From WLMZ01 sp031410915 (GTDB taxonomy: Bacteria; Actinomycetota; Acidimicrobiia; Acidimicrobiales; Ilumatobacteraceae): a stretch of 41,941 nucleotides of DNA. The first letter of the stretch is position 1. Every line of letters begins with the position of its first letter. The notes under the pieces were generated by a model. It searched no databases. It was not told where the DNA came from and saw only the letters and a program-made list of their open reading frames with translations. Where the stretch lies: assembly GCA_031410915.1 (NCBI GenBank), contig JANNZY010000023.1:1-41941 (forward strand), written 5' to 3'. The position numbers and the translations under genes are program-made. This document shows positions 15,523 through 23,585 of the stretch, piece by piece.

Positions 15523-18138
15523 TCAACGGGTGGCGACGATGTCACCGCTGTTGTGGCTCGAGCCGAATCCTGTGCATCGCGGATCTGGCCCGACCACATC
15601 GTTGACCGCGTCGGCGATCGCGTGGAAGGCCGTCACGACGTACATGCCGTCGCGAACCTCTGCTGCGGTCGGGGTGAGACTGTACGAGATCGTCAGATCC
15701 AGCGTTCCGAGTTTGGATTCGTACGTCCCGTCGCCATCGTTGTCGAACGTGCATTGCTCGGATGTGCCGGTGATGGTCCACGAGTAGGTGGCGCCGTCGA
15801 AGGTGAGCGGAATGGAGGCCTCGGTCGTCGTGTCGCCAAGCGAGTACTGGGCGAGCACGGTACCAACGCACGGAAAGCCGGACGTGCAGTCGATCGAGAA
15901 CTCATACGTGCGATCGGCGACATCTCCGACAGCTGCCCCGACGTCGCAGGGTCCCGCTGTGCACTCTGCGACCGTCACCGTGCGCTGACCGCGGAACGTC
16001 CCGGTCATCGACGCGAAGGTCGGTCCGAGCGATGCGTACATCGTGCTGCCGTCGGGTCGTCCGGCGGCAGCATCGCGCGCAGCATTGTCGGCGACCCACG
16101 GATCGCTGAACACCGCGTCGTAGGGCACGGCGATCACGCTCCCTTGTTCCTGCTGGGCGATCGCGGCCGCCTGGGCCGGATCGCCGGGTTGCGCCAGCAG
16201 CGACACCGAGTGCGGGCCTTCGACACCGATCGACGATCCGTCCGCCAACGGCGCATCGGCGTGGCCAGCCAGAACGACCACGACGCACGTCGGCGCGATG
16301 CGACAATCCACCAGTACGGCTGCCTGCGGACCGATGTCCACCTCGCCGGCGGGAGTGATGACCACGAGAGAGTTCTCGCCCGTGCGGCTCCACGTGCGGC
16401 CCGATTTCTGATCGAGTCGAGCCGCTCCGACACAGACGACCTCTGTCACGGAGTCGAGTCGAGTCGTCGAGCCTTCGACGGCACTCACTTCTGCGTAGCC
16501 GTCGGCAGCAGTGCGCACACCGCCGCCCGGATCGAGTTTCGACGCATCCGCTGCAGGGCCGAAGCCGCCTTCCCCAGTCTGCTGGGTCTCGATCCCGCCG
16601 GCGATCGCACTCGCGTCGCACGCCGGGACGACGGCTGCCACCGTCGTGGTCGGGGCCTCAGTGGAGACCGTTTCCAGCACCGGTTCGGTGACGATCGGTG
16701 TGGCCGCCGGTTGAGTGGCCACCGGCGCCGCGGTTGTCTCCGGTGCGGCCACGATCTTCTTGTCGTCGTCTCCGCGAGTGGCGAGGACGGCAATTCCTCC
16801 GATCAGCACCGCCGCGCCCACGACACCGGCCGCGATGAGTCGTCCCGGTACGTGCCGTCGCGGTCCTTCGTCGTGATGCTTCTGGTGCCGCTCTCCAGGC
16901 GGTGTGTTCACGCCACCCGGCGAGCCGGTCGTCGGGTGGCGCTCGTTCGGCATCATCGTGGCGCCGGGCTCGATCGATGAGAACACGCCGGCCGTGCCCA
17001 CCTGCGACGGGTCGGAGAGCACCGTGAAGCTGTCCGGCCGTGCCGCGAGCACGGTCTCGCACCACACGTCGAGACCGCCGCGCACGAACTCGTGGAGCAG
17101 TCGTGCCGTTGCAGAGGACGCGACGGCAACGATCACGTGAGCATTCGCGTCGTGCAGCGCGAAGCAGGCGAGGTCCCACGTCGCGAGCACGGGGGTGAGC
17201 GTCCAACGACCGCGACACTGAGGGTGCGTCAGGTCAACGCTGTCGTCGCGGACGCGCCAGTCGCCGTGATCGTCGATCGGTTGCTCGCAGGGCAACGGCT
17301 GAACGCCGCACACGATGTCGTCCACGATCGCGAGCTCACGTTCGGTCGAGAACGCTTCAGCGTGCGACCGGATCGACTCCCACGACCAGGCGAGCAGATC
17401 CTGCCCTGTGTGCCGACCAACACGCGCTGACCGGCCCCGGCGATAGAGATCGTCGCCGAACGCGCAGCGATCGATGTACCAGCCGAACCGCCCGGTTGCG
17501 GCCACGGCTCGTGGTATCCGGAGCGGACGACTGTGGCGGCGCGCTTCGCAGTCGTGAACAGCGGCAGCGGAGAACACCGACGCCGCAGACAGTTGACGAC
17601 CCGCGACGAACTCGCCTCCGAGTTCGAGTCGTGCCCGTCGCGGCCGCACGAGCAGTCCGGGTGATGTCTCGCGATCCATCAGCAACATCAAGGCTCCGGC
17701 GTGGCGGTCGACGAGGCGGCGACCAATCACGAGCGCGCGACGATCCGAGACCTCGACGTTGATGTGAGTCGAATAGCCCGAGGCCTGCAGCTCGTCACCG
17801 AGGAAGTCGTCGAGATCGCTTCGCGCGTGAGCCAGCCACGATGTCAAGACCGTGGTGAAGCCTGGGTCGAGACGCGCTGTGGGCGTCGCGACCTCGGCCT
17901 CGGCGCCATCTGCTGTGATGACACCGCCCCAGGACAGCCGGTGCGCATTCGGATCGGCGCGATCGAGATGGCACCCGGGTAACGGACGAGCGCGCACCAC
18001 GTTGCGGAAGTCCACCACGCCGGACGCGCCGCGGATGGTGAACTCCTGCTCGATCCCGACACGGCGCGCGCCGTCGGTCGGTCCGCAGTCGATCAGGCGC
18101 GCCAGATCCAGCGTCGACTGCGTCGCACGTGTCCCCAT
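15523..18138 (-). CDS. Carboxylate-amine-ligase-like domain fused to TM helix and FecR-like exterior
   Basis: An 871-residue protein of unusual build. Residues 1-380 resemble the glutamate-cysteine ligase/glutamine-synthetase fold: GIEQEF at 28-33 as the metal-binding GxExE motif, ITADGAEAEVATP at 74-86 as the second acidic strand, STHINVEV at 123-130 and RARLELGGEF at 168-177. A Pro/Gly-rich linker leads to one transmembrane helix (433-455). Outside, after a Thr/Ala/Pro-rich spacer, residues about 530-640 look like a FecR domain (GGVRTAADGYAEVS, RTWSRTGENSLVVITPAGEV). A C-terminal beta-rich Cys-containing domain follows. The reading frame is continuous, and the internal Met pair at 395-396 lacks a ribosome-binding site, so I treat it as one gene. 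Its function is unknown. It lies 30 bp after the small protein gene at 18169. Confidence 0.75.
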   Translation of the reverse strand: MGTRATQSTLDLARLIDCGPTDGARRVGIEQEFTIRGASGVVDFRNVVRARPLPGCHLDRADPNAHRLSWGGVITADGAEAEVATPTARLDPGFTTVLTSWLAHARSDLDDFLGDELQASGYSTHINVEVSDRRALVIGRRLVDRHAGALMLLMDRETSPGLLVRPRRARLELGGEFVAGRQLSAASVFSAAAVHDCEARRHSRPLRIPRAVAATGRFGWYIDRCAFGDDLYRRGRSARVGRHTGQDLLAWSWESIRSHAEAFSTERELAIVDDIVCGVQPLPCEQPIDDHGDWRVRDDSVDLTHPQCRGRWTLTPVLATWDLACFALHDANAHVIVAVASSATARLLHEFVRGGLDVWCETVLAARPDSFTVLSDPSQVGTAGVFSSIEPGATMMPNERHPTTGSPGGVNTPPGERHQKHHDEGPRRHVPGRLIAAGVVGAAVLIGGIAVLATRGDDDKKIVAAPETTAAPVATQPAATPIVTEPVLETVSTEAPTTTVAAVVPACDASAIAGGIETQQTGEGGFGPAADASKLDPGGGVRTAADGYAEVSAVEGSTTRLDSVTEVVCVGAARLDQKSGRTWSRTGENSLVVITPAGEVDIGPQAAVLVDCRIAPTCVVVVLAGHADAPLADGSSIGVEGPHSVSLLAQPGDPAQAAAIAQQEQGSVIAVPYDAVFSDPWVADNAARDAAAGRPDGSTMYASLGPTFASMTGTFRGQRTVTVAECTAGPCDVGAAVGDVADRTYEFSIDCTSGFPCVGTVLAQYSLGDTTTEASIPLTFDGATYSWTITGTSEQCTFDNDGDGTYESKLGTLDLTISYSLTPTAAEVRDGMYVVTAFHAIADAVNDVVGPDPRCTGFGSSHNSGDIVATR

Positions 18139-18168
18139 GTCGGTGAGTGTCGGGCTTCGGCTGTTCGG

Positions 18169-18384
18169 TCAGGCCGTGGGCGGGTCGTCGCCCTGATCGT
18201 CGCCACCGATCAGTCCGGACAGGCCCATGCCGTGCTGGCCCGGCGGCGGGTGACTCGCCGGCGATCCGACGGTCGGTGGGGCACCCGCCGCCTCCGGCAT
18301 GCTCAGTCGGCGCGCTGCCGACTCTCCCGTCGACACTCGCTTCGCGGAATCCGCGATCGACGACACATTGCCCTTTTCCCCCAT
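18169..18384 (-). CDS. Small glycine/aspartate-tailed protein of unknown function
   Basis: A 71-residue protein upstream of the ligase/FecR-like gene on the same strand, with 30 bp between them. It begins MGEKGNVSSIADSAKR with a charged, probably helical N-terminus, has a Pro/Ser/Gly-rich middle, and ends GMGLSGLIGGDDQGDDPPTA. An AGGGGG Shine-Dalgarno sequence lies 6 nt before ATG 18384, supporting translation. I recognise no family. The leader-like helix plus short Gly/Asp-rich tail and the adjacent ligase-like enzyme recall ribosomally made, modified peptides, but this is speculation. It is divergent from the SHOCT gene, with a 221-bp spacer that should carry both promoters. Confidence 0.6.
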   Translation of the reverse strand: MGEKGNVSSIADSAKRVSTGESAARRLSMPEAAGAPPTVGSPASHPPPGQHGMGLSGLIGGDDQGDDPPTA

Positions 18385-18605
18385 GGCAACCCCCTGACCG
18401 AACTCCGTCGAAATGTAGCACTGGCGCCGGTGACCTTCAGGCGCCCACGGAAGGCATCTGGGAGGTAGGGGCTTACGACTCTGTTCCCTGGATGCGCCAT
18501 GGGCGGATGCTTGATCACAGAAGTCGCGCGAAGGACTGGCCGCGATGAAGCATTCCAACCGGATGACCGCCACCGGGCGCGTAAGAACACCGAAGGAGAT
18601 CGATC

Positions 18606-18884
18606 GTGCACAGAGACTGGAACGACGGCTGGTCAGGCAACTGGTGGTGGATGGGGATCATGATGATCGCCTTCTGGGGCGGGATCATCTGGATCGCGGT
18701 CACGCTCATCCGTCACACCAACCACGCCCCACAGCTGCACGCCCACGGTCCGGTACCGGCCGTGCCCGCACGCCAAACGCCGCAGGAGGTGCTCGCCGAA
18801 CGCCTCGCCCGCGGTGAGATCGAACCCGACGACTACCGCCAGCGTCTCGACGCACTCGAGCACCGTCGGAGCGGCAGGCCGTAA
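18606..18884 (+). CDS. SHOCT domain small membrane protein
   Basis: A 92-residue protein. A Trp-rich N-terminus runs into one transmembrane helix (MGIMMIAFWGGIIWIAVTLI), then a His/Pro linker and a SHOCT (short C-terminal) domain at about 58-85: TPQEVLAERLARGEIEPDDY followed by RQRLDAL. SHOCT domains are thought to mediate oligomerisation or small-ligand contacts; the cellular role is unknown. The GTG start at 18606 is preceded by AGGAG at 7-nt spacing. Confidence 0.85.
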   Translation: MHRDWNDGWSGNWWWMGIMMIAFWGGIIWIAVTLIRHTNHAPQLHAHGPVPAVPARQTPQEVLAERLARGEIEPDDYRQRLDALEHRRSGRP

Positions 18885-18983
18885 CGTCCCCGGCGTCGCC
18901 CGAGGCAGGAGCCGCACTCTCGCACGCGTCGGTTCCGCTCGCCGATGTCGACATCGCCGAGCGAACCGCGCTGGACGAGTGGG

Positions 18984-19376
18984 TCAGTACGGCGCGGGCA
19001 TTCGGCCCACAAGTGGGAACCGGGCTGCGTCCCAGGCGACGAGGCCGCCTTGCAGATGGGCGACGTTGGTGTAGCCGAGGGCGCGGAGCGAGGCGCCGGC
19101 CAACGCTGAGCGGGCGCCGTCGCTGCAGTAGAGCAGCACGCGGGCATCTGGTCGAAGGCGGGAGTCGTGCCCCGCGTGTGTTGGATCGGCGCGGAACTCG
19201 AGCAGGCCGCGAGGCACGTGGATGGCGTGGGCGATGTTGCCGTAGGCGACGCGTTCGTCGGCTTCGCGCAGGTCGACGACGAGCGTGTGCGGGTTGTCGG
19301 CTTCGGTGGCGAACTGCTCAGGGGTGAGGAAGCTGACGGTGCCAGCCGCCTGCTCGATCATTGTGGCGGTGGTCAT
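18984..19376 (-). CDS. Rhodanese-like sulfurtransferase
   Basis: A 130-residue single-domain rhodanese. Conserved landmarks are LVVDLREADERVAYGNI, AIHVPRGLLEF and the active-site loop YCSDGARSA with catalytic Cys84, then GYTNVAHLQGGLVAW. It would carry persulfide sulfur on Cys84 in the cytoplasm. The ATG overlaps the stop of the truncated-haemoglobin gene (ATGA), so the two are co-translated. It is closely similar in layout to the rhodanese at 19918, sharing VPRG..EF.ADP...GH and GARSAL, so the two look like sister copies flanking the globin. Confidence 0.92.
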   Translation of the reverse strand: MTTATMIEQAAGTVSFLTPEQFATEADNPHTLVVDLREADERVAYGNIAHAIHVPRGLLEFRADPTHAGHDSRLRPDARVLLYCSDGARSALAGASLRALGYTNVAHLQGGLVAWDAARFPLVGRMPAPY

Positions 19377-19771
19377 TTGGCGATGATCTCCGACTTCATG
19401 CCGTACGCGATGTACAGCAGCTCGGCTTGTTCGGTCTGGCCGATGTTGTGTCGTTGCAGCGCGGCGAGGATGTCGTCGAGCACGGCGACGTACTCGGCGT
19501 CGGTGATGCCCATGCCGGCGTGGGCCTCGGGCATGGACAGGCCGTCGTAGGTGGCGAGACCGCTGAGGCCAGTGGCGAAGAACTCGATGGCAAGCCGGGA
19601 CAACTCGGCGGGCGACTTCTTGGCGGCCCGGAAGCGCTCGCCACAAATCGGGTTTTCCAGGTGCAGTTGGACGACGTCGGGCACGATCTTCTCCAGCCCG
19701 GCGCGGCCGCCGATGCGTTCGAACAGGCTCGCGGGTCCGGTCGTCACGTTGGGTTCCTCGGTAGTGGTCAT
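19373..19771 (-). CDS. Truncated haemoglobin (2/2 globin, group I-like)
   Basis: A 132-residue globin. SLFERIGGRAGLEKIVPDVV is the N-terminal truncated-globin signature; MPEAHAGMGITDAEY carries the proximal haem ligand His84; a YDGLSM segment precedes it. The B helix reads VPDVVQLHLENP, so the usual Tyr at B10 (needed for tight oxygen binding and NO dioxygenation in classical members) appears to be an aliphatic residue. Ligand chemistry may therefore differ. GAGGAG stands 5-6 nt before ATG 19771. It is the first gene of a globin-rhodanese operon whose upstream region carries a SARP-box-like heptamer pair 64 bp from the start. Confidence 0.85.
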   Translation of the reverse strand: MTTTEEPNVTTGPASLFERIGGRAGLEKIVPDVVQLHLENPICGERFRAAKKSPAELSRLAIEFFATGLSGLATYDGLSMPEAHAGMGITDAEYVAVLDDILAALQRHNIGQTEQAELLYIAYGMKSEIIAK

Positions 19772-19834
19772 CGTTGCTCCTCGTGTCGTTGGCGCAGGAT
19801 GCGCCGGCCGTGGTGGCAATGGTGCATTCATCAG

Positions 19835-19852
19835 CGTTCCCGAGACGTTCCT
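19835..19852 (-). promoter_or_regulatory. SARP-box-like heptamer pair, globin side
   Basis: Read towards the globin gene, AGGAACG, 4 bp, GGGAACG (11-bp period). Ten bases further on, CACCAT (19824-19819) can serve as a -10 hexamer. The same arrangement is found inverted at 19877-19894. Heptamer repeats with 4-bp gaps just upstream of the -10 element are the known layout of sites for SARP/AfsR-type regulators, and such a regulator is encoded at 20380. Confidence 0.65.
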
Positions 19853-19876
19853 CGCTCGCCGCTGAGATTGCGAGCA

Positions 19877-19894
19877 GGGAACGGCCAGGGAACG
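19877..19894 (+). promoter_or_regulatory. SARP-box-like heptamer pair, rhodanese/regulator side
   Basis: GGGAACG, GCCA, GGGAACG gives two identical heptamers with 11-bp period. Ten bases further on is CAGAAT (19905-19910), a plausible -10. Transcription would then start at or next to the ATG at 19918, giving a leaderless mRNA, which agrees with the lack of a Shine-Dalgarno sequence there. Confidence 0.7.
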
Positions 19895-19917
19895 CGTCGG
19901 TCGCCAGAATTGGCCAC

Positions 19918-20367
19918 ATGACTGACGATCCGAGGGTCCAGCACATCGACACGCAGGTCCGGCTGGCACGCGCCGTCGTCGAGAACCTGCGACCCGCCGA
20001 GCTCGCCGCAGATTTGCGAGATGGTCATGTGGTGCTGGTCGATGTGCGCGAACCGGACGAGCTGGGCACGGGAACCATCGCTGGTGCGATCAGTGTGCCG
20101 AGGGGCGTCGTCGAGTTCGTCGCCGACCCCGATTGTCCCGGGCATCACGCCGGCCTCGATCCCCGCCGTCGAGTGGTGGTGATCTGCGACACGGGTGCAC
20201 GCTCGGCGCTCGTCGTGCAAGCTCTGTACGCGCTGGGTTACGGCGACGTCGCCCATCTCGACGGTGGACTGCAAGCGTGGGTCGCCGAGGGGCGTGCCTT
20301 GCGGCCACATTCGATGGTTGGATGGGTCTCGCCAGGGTGGAGCACAGGGGCGAACTGCGTGGGGTGA
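19918..20367 (+). CDS. Rhodanese-like sulfurtransferase, second copy
   Basis: A 149-residue single-domain rhodanese. LVDVREPDELGTGTI, AISVPRGVVEF and the active loop ICDTGARSA with catalytic Cys90 are followed by GYGDVAHLDGGLQAW. The 25-residue N-terminal extension before the domain is unlike the sister copy at 18984. No Shine-Dalgarno sequence precedes the ATG; a leaderless start is likely from the promoter geometry. It is followed after 12 bp by the BTAD regulator gene, so sulfurtransferase and regulator are probably one transcript. It may process sulfide or thiosulfate sulfur, or act as part of the signal sensed by the regulator; the latter is inference. Confidence 0.9.
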   Translation: MTDDPRVQHIDTQVRLARAVVENLRPAELAADLRDGHVVLVDVREPDELGTGTIAGAISVPRGVVEFVADPDCPGHHAGLDPRRRVVVICDTGARSALVVQALYALGYGDVAHLDGGLQAWVAEGRALRPHSMVGWVSPGWSTGANCVG

Positions 20368-20379
20368 GAAGAGGGAACG

Positions 20380-23300
20380 GTGCTGATGACGGTTGAGAAG
20401 GTGCACATCCGACTCCTCGGGGGGTTCGAGGTGGCGATGGACGACAGGGTCGTCGTGACGAAGTTCCCGACCCGTCGATCAGGCGAGCTGGTGCAACTCC
20501 TCGCGCTCGCTCCCCGACGCCGGCTGACGCGGGACCAGGTGATCGACGCGCTCTGGCCGCAGCTCGATGCAACGGCGGGCGGCGCCAACCTGCGCAAGGC
20601 CGCCCACCACGCCCGCCAAGCGCTCGATCACCCGGGCGCAGTCGCTCTGCATCAGCAGCACGTGCAGTTGTTCCCAGGGGTCGTTGTGACCACTGATGCC
20701 GACGACTTCCTCGACGCCGCCGATACTGCGCTCGCCGCCGATGATCCGGTCGAGGCATGTGCCGCAGCGCTTCGCTACACCGGTGCGTTGCTGCCCGGAG
20801 CCCTCTACGAAGCGTGGGCGGACGAGCAACGGCGAGTGCTTGCGGCTCGATACCTCCATCTTCTGCGCGTCGGTGGTCAGTGGGACCGAGTGCTCGAGCT
20901 CGATCCGCTGGACGAGGTCGCAGCTCGTGAGATCATGCGTTCGGCGCTCGACGAGGGGCGACGCCATCGCTCTCTCGCGGTGTACGGACGGCTGCGCGCG
21001 GTACTGTCGAGCGAGCTCGGGGTGCTGCCGCAGCCGGCGACCGAGGAGTTGTACATCAGAACTCTCGACGGTCTCATCCCCGCCCCGCACGCTTTCATCG
21101 GGCGCGAAGAGGAGCTGGCCACCGTCCAAGCGTTGGTACGCAATCCACTGGTGAGCCCGCTCGTGCTGGTCCGCGGCGCCGCCGGCATCGGCAAGTCGTC
21201 GTTCGTCGGTGCCGTGGTCGAACGAGTACGTGATGGCGGGGACCCCGCCGTTCTCGTGCTCGCGGACGAGCCCAACGATGCGTTCGCCACCCTCGCGTCG
21301 GTGGTGGAGGAGCTGCTGCTTCGCGTGCCGTCGGCAACGGAGCGCTTGAACGATCGCACTCGTTCCGTTCTGGCCCGGTTGACGCCTGCGGTCCAATCAC
21401 ACGACTCGACGGACACCCCGTTCACCCGTCATCAAATGTTGGGGGCCGTCCGCCGCCTGTTGGAGGGCGCTGGTGGGCGTGTCGTGATCGTCGTCGACGA
21501 CGCACACCGAGCGGATGACAGCTCGCTCGGGGTGCTGGCCCAGCTGACGGAGCAGGCCGAAGCAGGACCCGTCGTCGTCTTCTCGTTTCGAGCCGAGTCC
21601 GCAGGGCCGGGTGTGCAGCATGCAATCGCTCGCGCCGCACGGCACCGCGCACCAACGACCGTCAACCTCGGTCCATTGGATCACGACGGGCTCCGGGCGC
21701 TCGCCGTCTCGCTCGGCGCCCCGGCCGACGATGATGCCATCTCTGCGCTCAGTGCCGCTTCAGAGGGCAACGCCTTCTTCGCAACTGAGCTGTGCCGGGC
21801 AGGCTCCATCCGGGATGAGCTGCGAAGCTCCCTCGCCGATGCGATCAGTCACCGCTTTCTCGCCTTCGACGATGACGTCGTGGCCTGGCTTCGGCGCCTC
21901 GCGCTGATCGCCGGCCCGCTCGACCTCGAATCGGTCGTCGCCATCACAGGTTGTACCGAGGACGAGTTGGCACGACTGCTCGACGCGGCACTGGCCGCAG
22001 GCGTCCTCGTCGCGCGCCACGGTCACTACCGCTTCGGCCACGAGCTCGTGCGGCGCGCACTGTCCGATCAGCTCCCGCCGCATCACGCTGTCGCAGTACA
22101 TCGCGACGCGGCCCGTCGGCTGGCGGAGCTCGGCGCCCGTCCAGGCACCGTGGCCCACCACTGGCTGGAAGGACGCCGTCCGGAACGTGCCGTGGAATGG
22201 CTGCTCCGCGCTGCCGACGCCGCCGTCGGTCTCGGCGGCTACCCGGCGGCCGTGGTGTATCTCGACCGCATCATCGAGCACGACCCGAACCATGCCGAGG
22301 CGCTGCGCCGACGCGCGACTGCGCTCGACGCCATGGGTGACCTGCGCGCCATCGCCGCCTACGACGACGCTGCACGCGTCGCGACCACCGAGGAAGTGCA
22401 CGAGCTGCGACCATTGCAAGCACTTGCGATGGTGAAACTCGGTGATCCCGCAGGGGGGATGCGCGTCGTCGAAGGCTCCGAACCGAAGCGGCTCGAATCG
22501 CAGTTGGCCAAGGCCCTGGCGTACTGCGGCGCGGGGCTGATGGGCCACGCCGACCCGGAACTCGGCGCACGGCTGGCGGCCGAGGGGCGCCAACTCGCAC
22601 TGCGCGCCGGCGATCCGGCCGCGATCGTCGTCGCGTCGTGGGCGCAGGCCGGCGCCGCCCACGCCCAGGGCGAGCTGCGCACCAGCCTCCACACCGACCT
22701 CCATGACACCCAGTCATTGCCGCGGTTGGCGGTGTCGGTGTTCGACGGGCAGTTGTGCATCACCCAACGGCTGCTCTACGGCTCGCAGCCCTACGACGAC
22801 GTGATTCGCTGGACCGACGCCTTCGCCAAGGAGGCCCAACGGCTCGGCGCAGCTCGCGGACACGCATTCGCAACCACCTTGCGGGGCGAAGCCGAGCTCC
22901 TGTCCGGCCGTCTCGACGACGCCGGACGCGACCTGCGGCGCGGTCGGGAGATGCATCACGACATGGGCGCTGCGGCAGGCGAGGCCTTCTCGCTGCAGCG
23001 CCTCGCCGAGCTCGCCGGCGCTCGAGGCGAGCTGCGTGCTGCACATCGTTTGCTGGACGAGTCGTTGGCCGTCGCGCGCGAGAGCGAAGTCGGGTTCCAC
23101 CTACTGGATCGAATCTACGGGGCTCGCATCGCCCTCACCGCCGACCCTGCCGCAGCATTGGCCGCCGTGGACGAGGCCGAGGCACTCGTGAGCGGCCCAC
23201 TCGAGACGTGCCCCGGTTGCCGCATCACACTCGCGGTACCGGCCGCGATCGCATTGGCGAAGTCCGGCCAACTCGATCGGCTCGTCGCGTACGAGGCATC

Positions 23301-23505
23301 GTGCGAATGGCTCGCTGACGTCGTCATGCAACTCCCGGCGTGGTACGCAGCACTCGACGAGCTACGCGGCCACCGTTGCTACGCCGAGGGCAACCTGCCC
23401 GCCGCCAGTATCCACTTCGGTGAGGCGTTGCGCGGCTTTCGACACGCAGGCCAGCCGCGCGACGTCGCACGCTGCGAGGCCCATCTCGCCGGCCTGATGA
23501 CCTGA
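20380..23505 (+). CDS. AfsR/SARP-type BTAD regulator with AAA ATPase and TPR domains
   Basis: A 1041-residue regulator. An OmpR-like winged helix at about 7-98 (VHIRLLGGFEVAMDD, LTRDQVIDALWP, ANLRKAAHHARQAL) binds DNA. The BTAD domain at about 105-235 follows (EACAAALRYTGALLPG, EVAAREIMRSALDEG, LGVLPQPATEELY). The STAND/AAA-type ATPase has Walker A GAAGIGKSS at 266-274 and Walker B VVIVVDDAHRAD near 370. The second half consists of TPR-like helical repeats. Such proteins activate adjacent promoters, usually by binding heptamer repeats. GTG 20380 has a GAGGG ribosome-binding site; ATG 20386 is the alternative. A further GGGAACG heptamer (20373-20379) overlaps this ribosome-binding site, hinting at autoregulation. 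Confidence 0.92.
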   Translation: MLMTVEKVHIRLLGGFEVAMDDRVVVTKFPTRRSGELVQLLALAPRRRLTRDQVIDALWPQLDATAGGANLRKAAHHARQALDHPGAVALHQQHVQLFPGVVVTTDADDFLDAADTALAADDPVEACAAALRYTGALLPGALYEAWADEQRRVLAARYLHLLRVGGQWDRVLELDPLDEVAAREIMRSALDEGRRHRSLAVYGRLRAVLSSELGVLPQPATEELYIRTLDGLIPAPHAFIGREEELATVQALVRNPLVSPLVLVRGAAGIGKSSFVGAVVERVRDGGDPAVLVLADEPNDAFATLASVVEELLLRVPSATERLNDRTRSVLARLTPAVQSHDSTDTPFTRHQMLGAVRRLLEGAGGRVVIVVDDAHRADDSSLGVLAQLTEQAEAGPVVVFSFRAESAGPGVQHAIARAARHRAPTTVNLGPLDHDGLRALAVSLGAPADDDAISALSAASEGNAFFATELCRAGSIRDELRSSLADAISHRFLAFDDDVVAWLRRLALIAGPLDLESVVAITGCTEDELARLLDAALAAGVLVARHGHYRFGHELVRRALSDQLPPHHAVAVHRDAARRLAELGARPGTVAHHWLEGRRPERAVEWLLRAADAAVGLGGYPAAVVYLDRIIEHDPNHAEALRRRATALDAMGDLRAIAAYDDAARVATTEEVHELRPLQALAMVKLGDPAGGMRVVEGSEPKRLESQLAKALAYCGAGLMGHADPELGARLAAEGRQLALRAGDPAAIVVASWAQAGAAHAQGELRTSLHTDLHDTQSLPRLAVSVFDGQLCITQRLLYGSQPYDDVIRWTDAFAKEAQRLGAARGHAFATTLRGEAELLSGRLDDAGRDLRRGREMHHDMGAAAGEAFSLQRLAELAGARGELRAAHRLLDESLAVARESEVGFHLLDRIYGARIALTADPAAALAAVDEAEALVSGPLETCPGCRITLAVPAAIALAKSGQLDRLVAYEASCEWLADVVMQLPAWYAALDELRGHRCYAEGNLPAASIHFGEALRGFRHAGQPRDVARCEAHLAGLMT

Positions 23506-23526
23506 CGACAGGTCGACAAGAAGTCG

Positions 23527-23542
23527 GCGCATGCTGATGCGC
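23527..23542. terminator. Small hairpin after the BTAD gene
   Basis: GCGCAT and ATGCGC form a 6-bp stem with a GCTG loop, 22 bp past the stop codon at 23505. There is no T-tract, so this is only a possible terminator or pause site. Confidence 0.3.
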
Positions 23543-23550
23543 ACGCTCGT

Positions 23551-23576
23551 GAACCGTTGTGTCATGGTTGCGCGAC
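23551..23576 (+). promoter_or_regulatory. Candidate ECF-type autoregulated promoter
   Basis: GAACC (23551) and CGAC (23573) are separated by 17 bp, resembling the GGAAC/CGTC pattern of many ECF sigma promoters. Transcription would begin close to GTG 23586, supporting a leaderless start of the sigma gene. The match is short and could be chance. Confidence 0.35.
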
Positions 23577-23585
23577 TGTGTGGGC

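Noticed and set aside
16900..16990. Separate gene start at the internal Met pair of the ligase/FecR-like protein
   Set aside because: No Shine-Dalgarno sequence, no stop between the two halves, and the linker is continuous; treated as one fusion protein.
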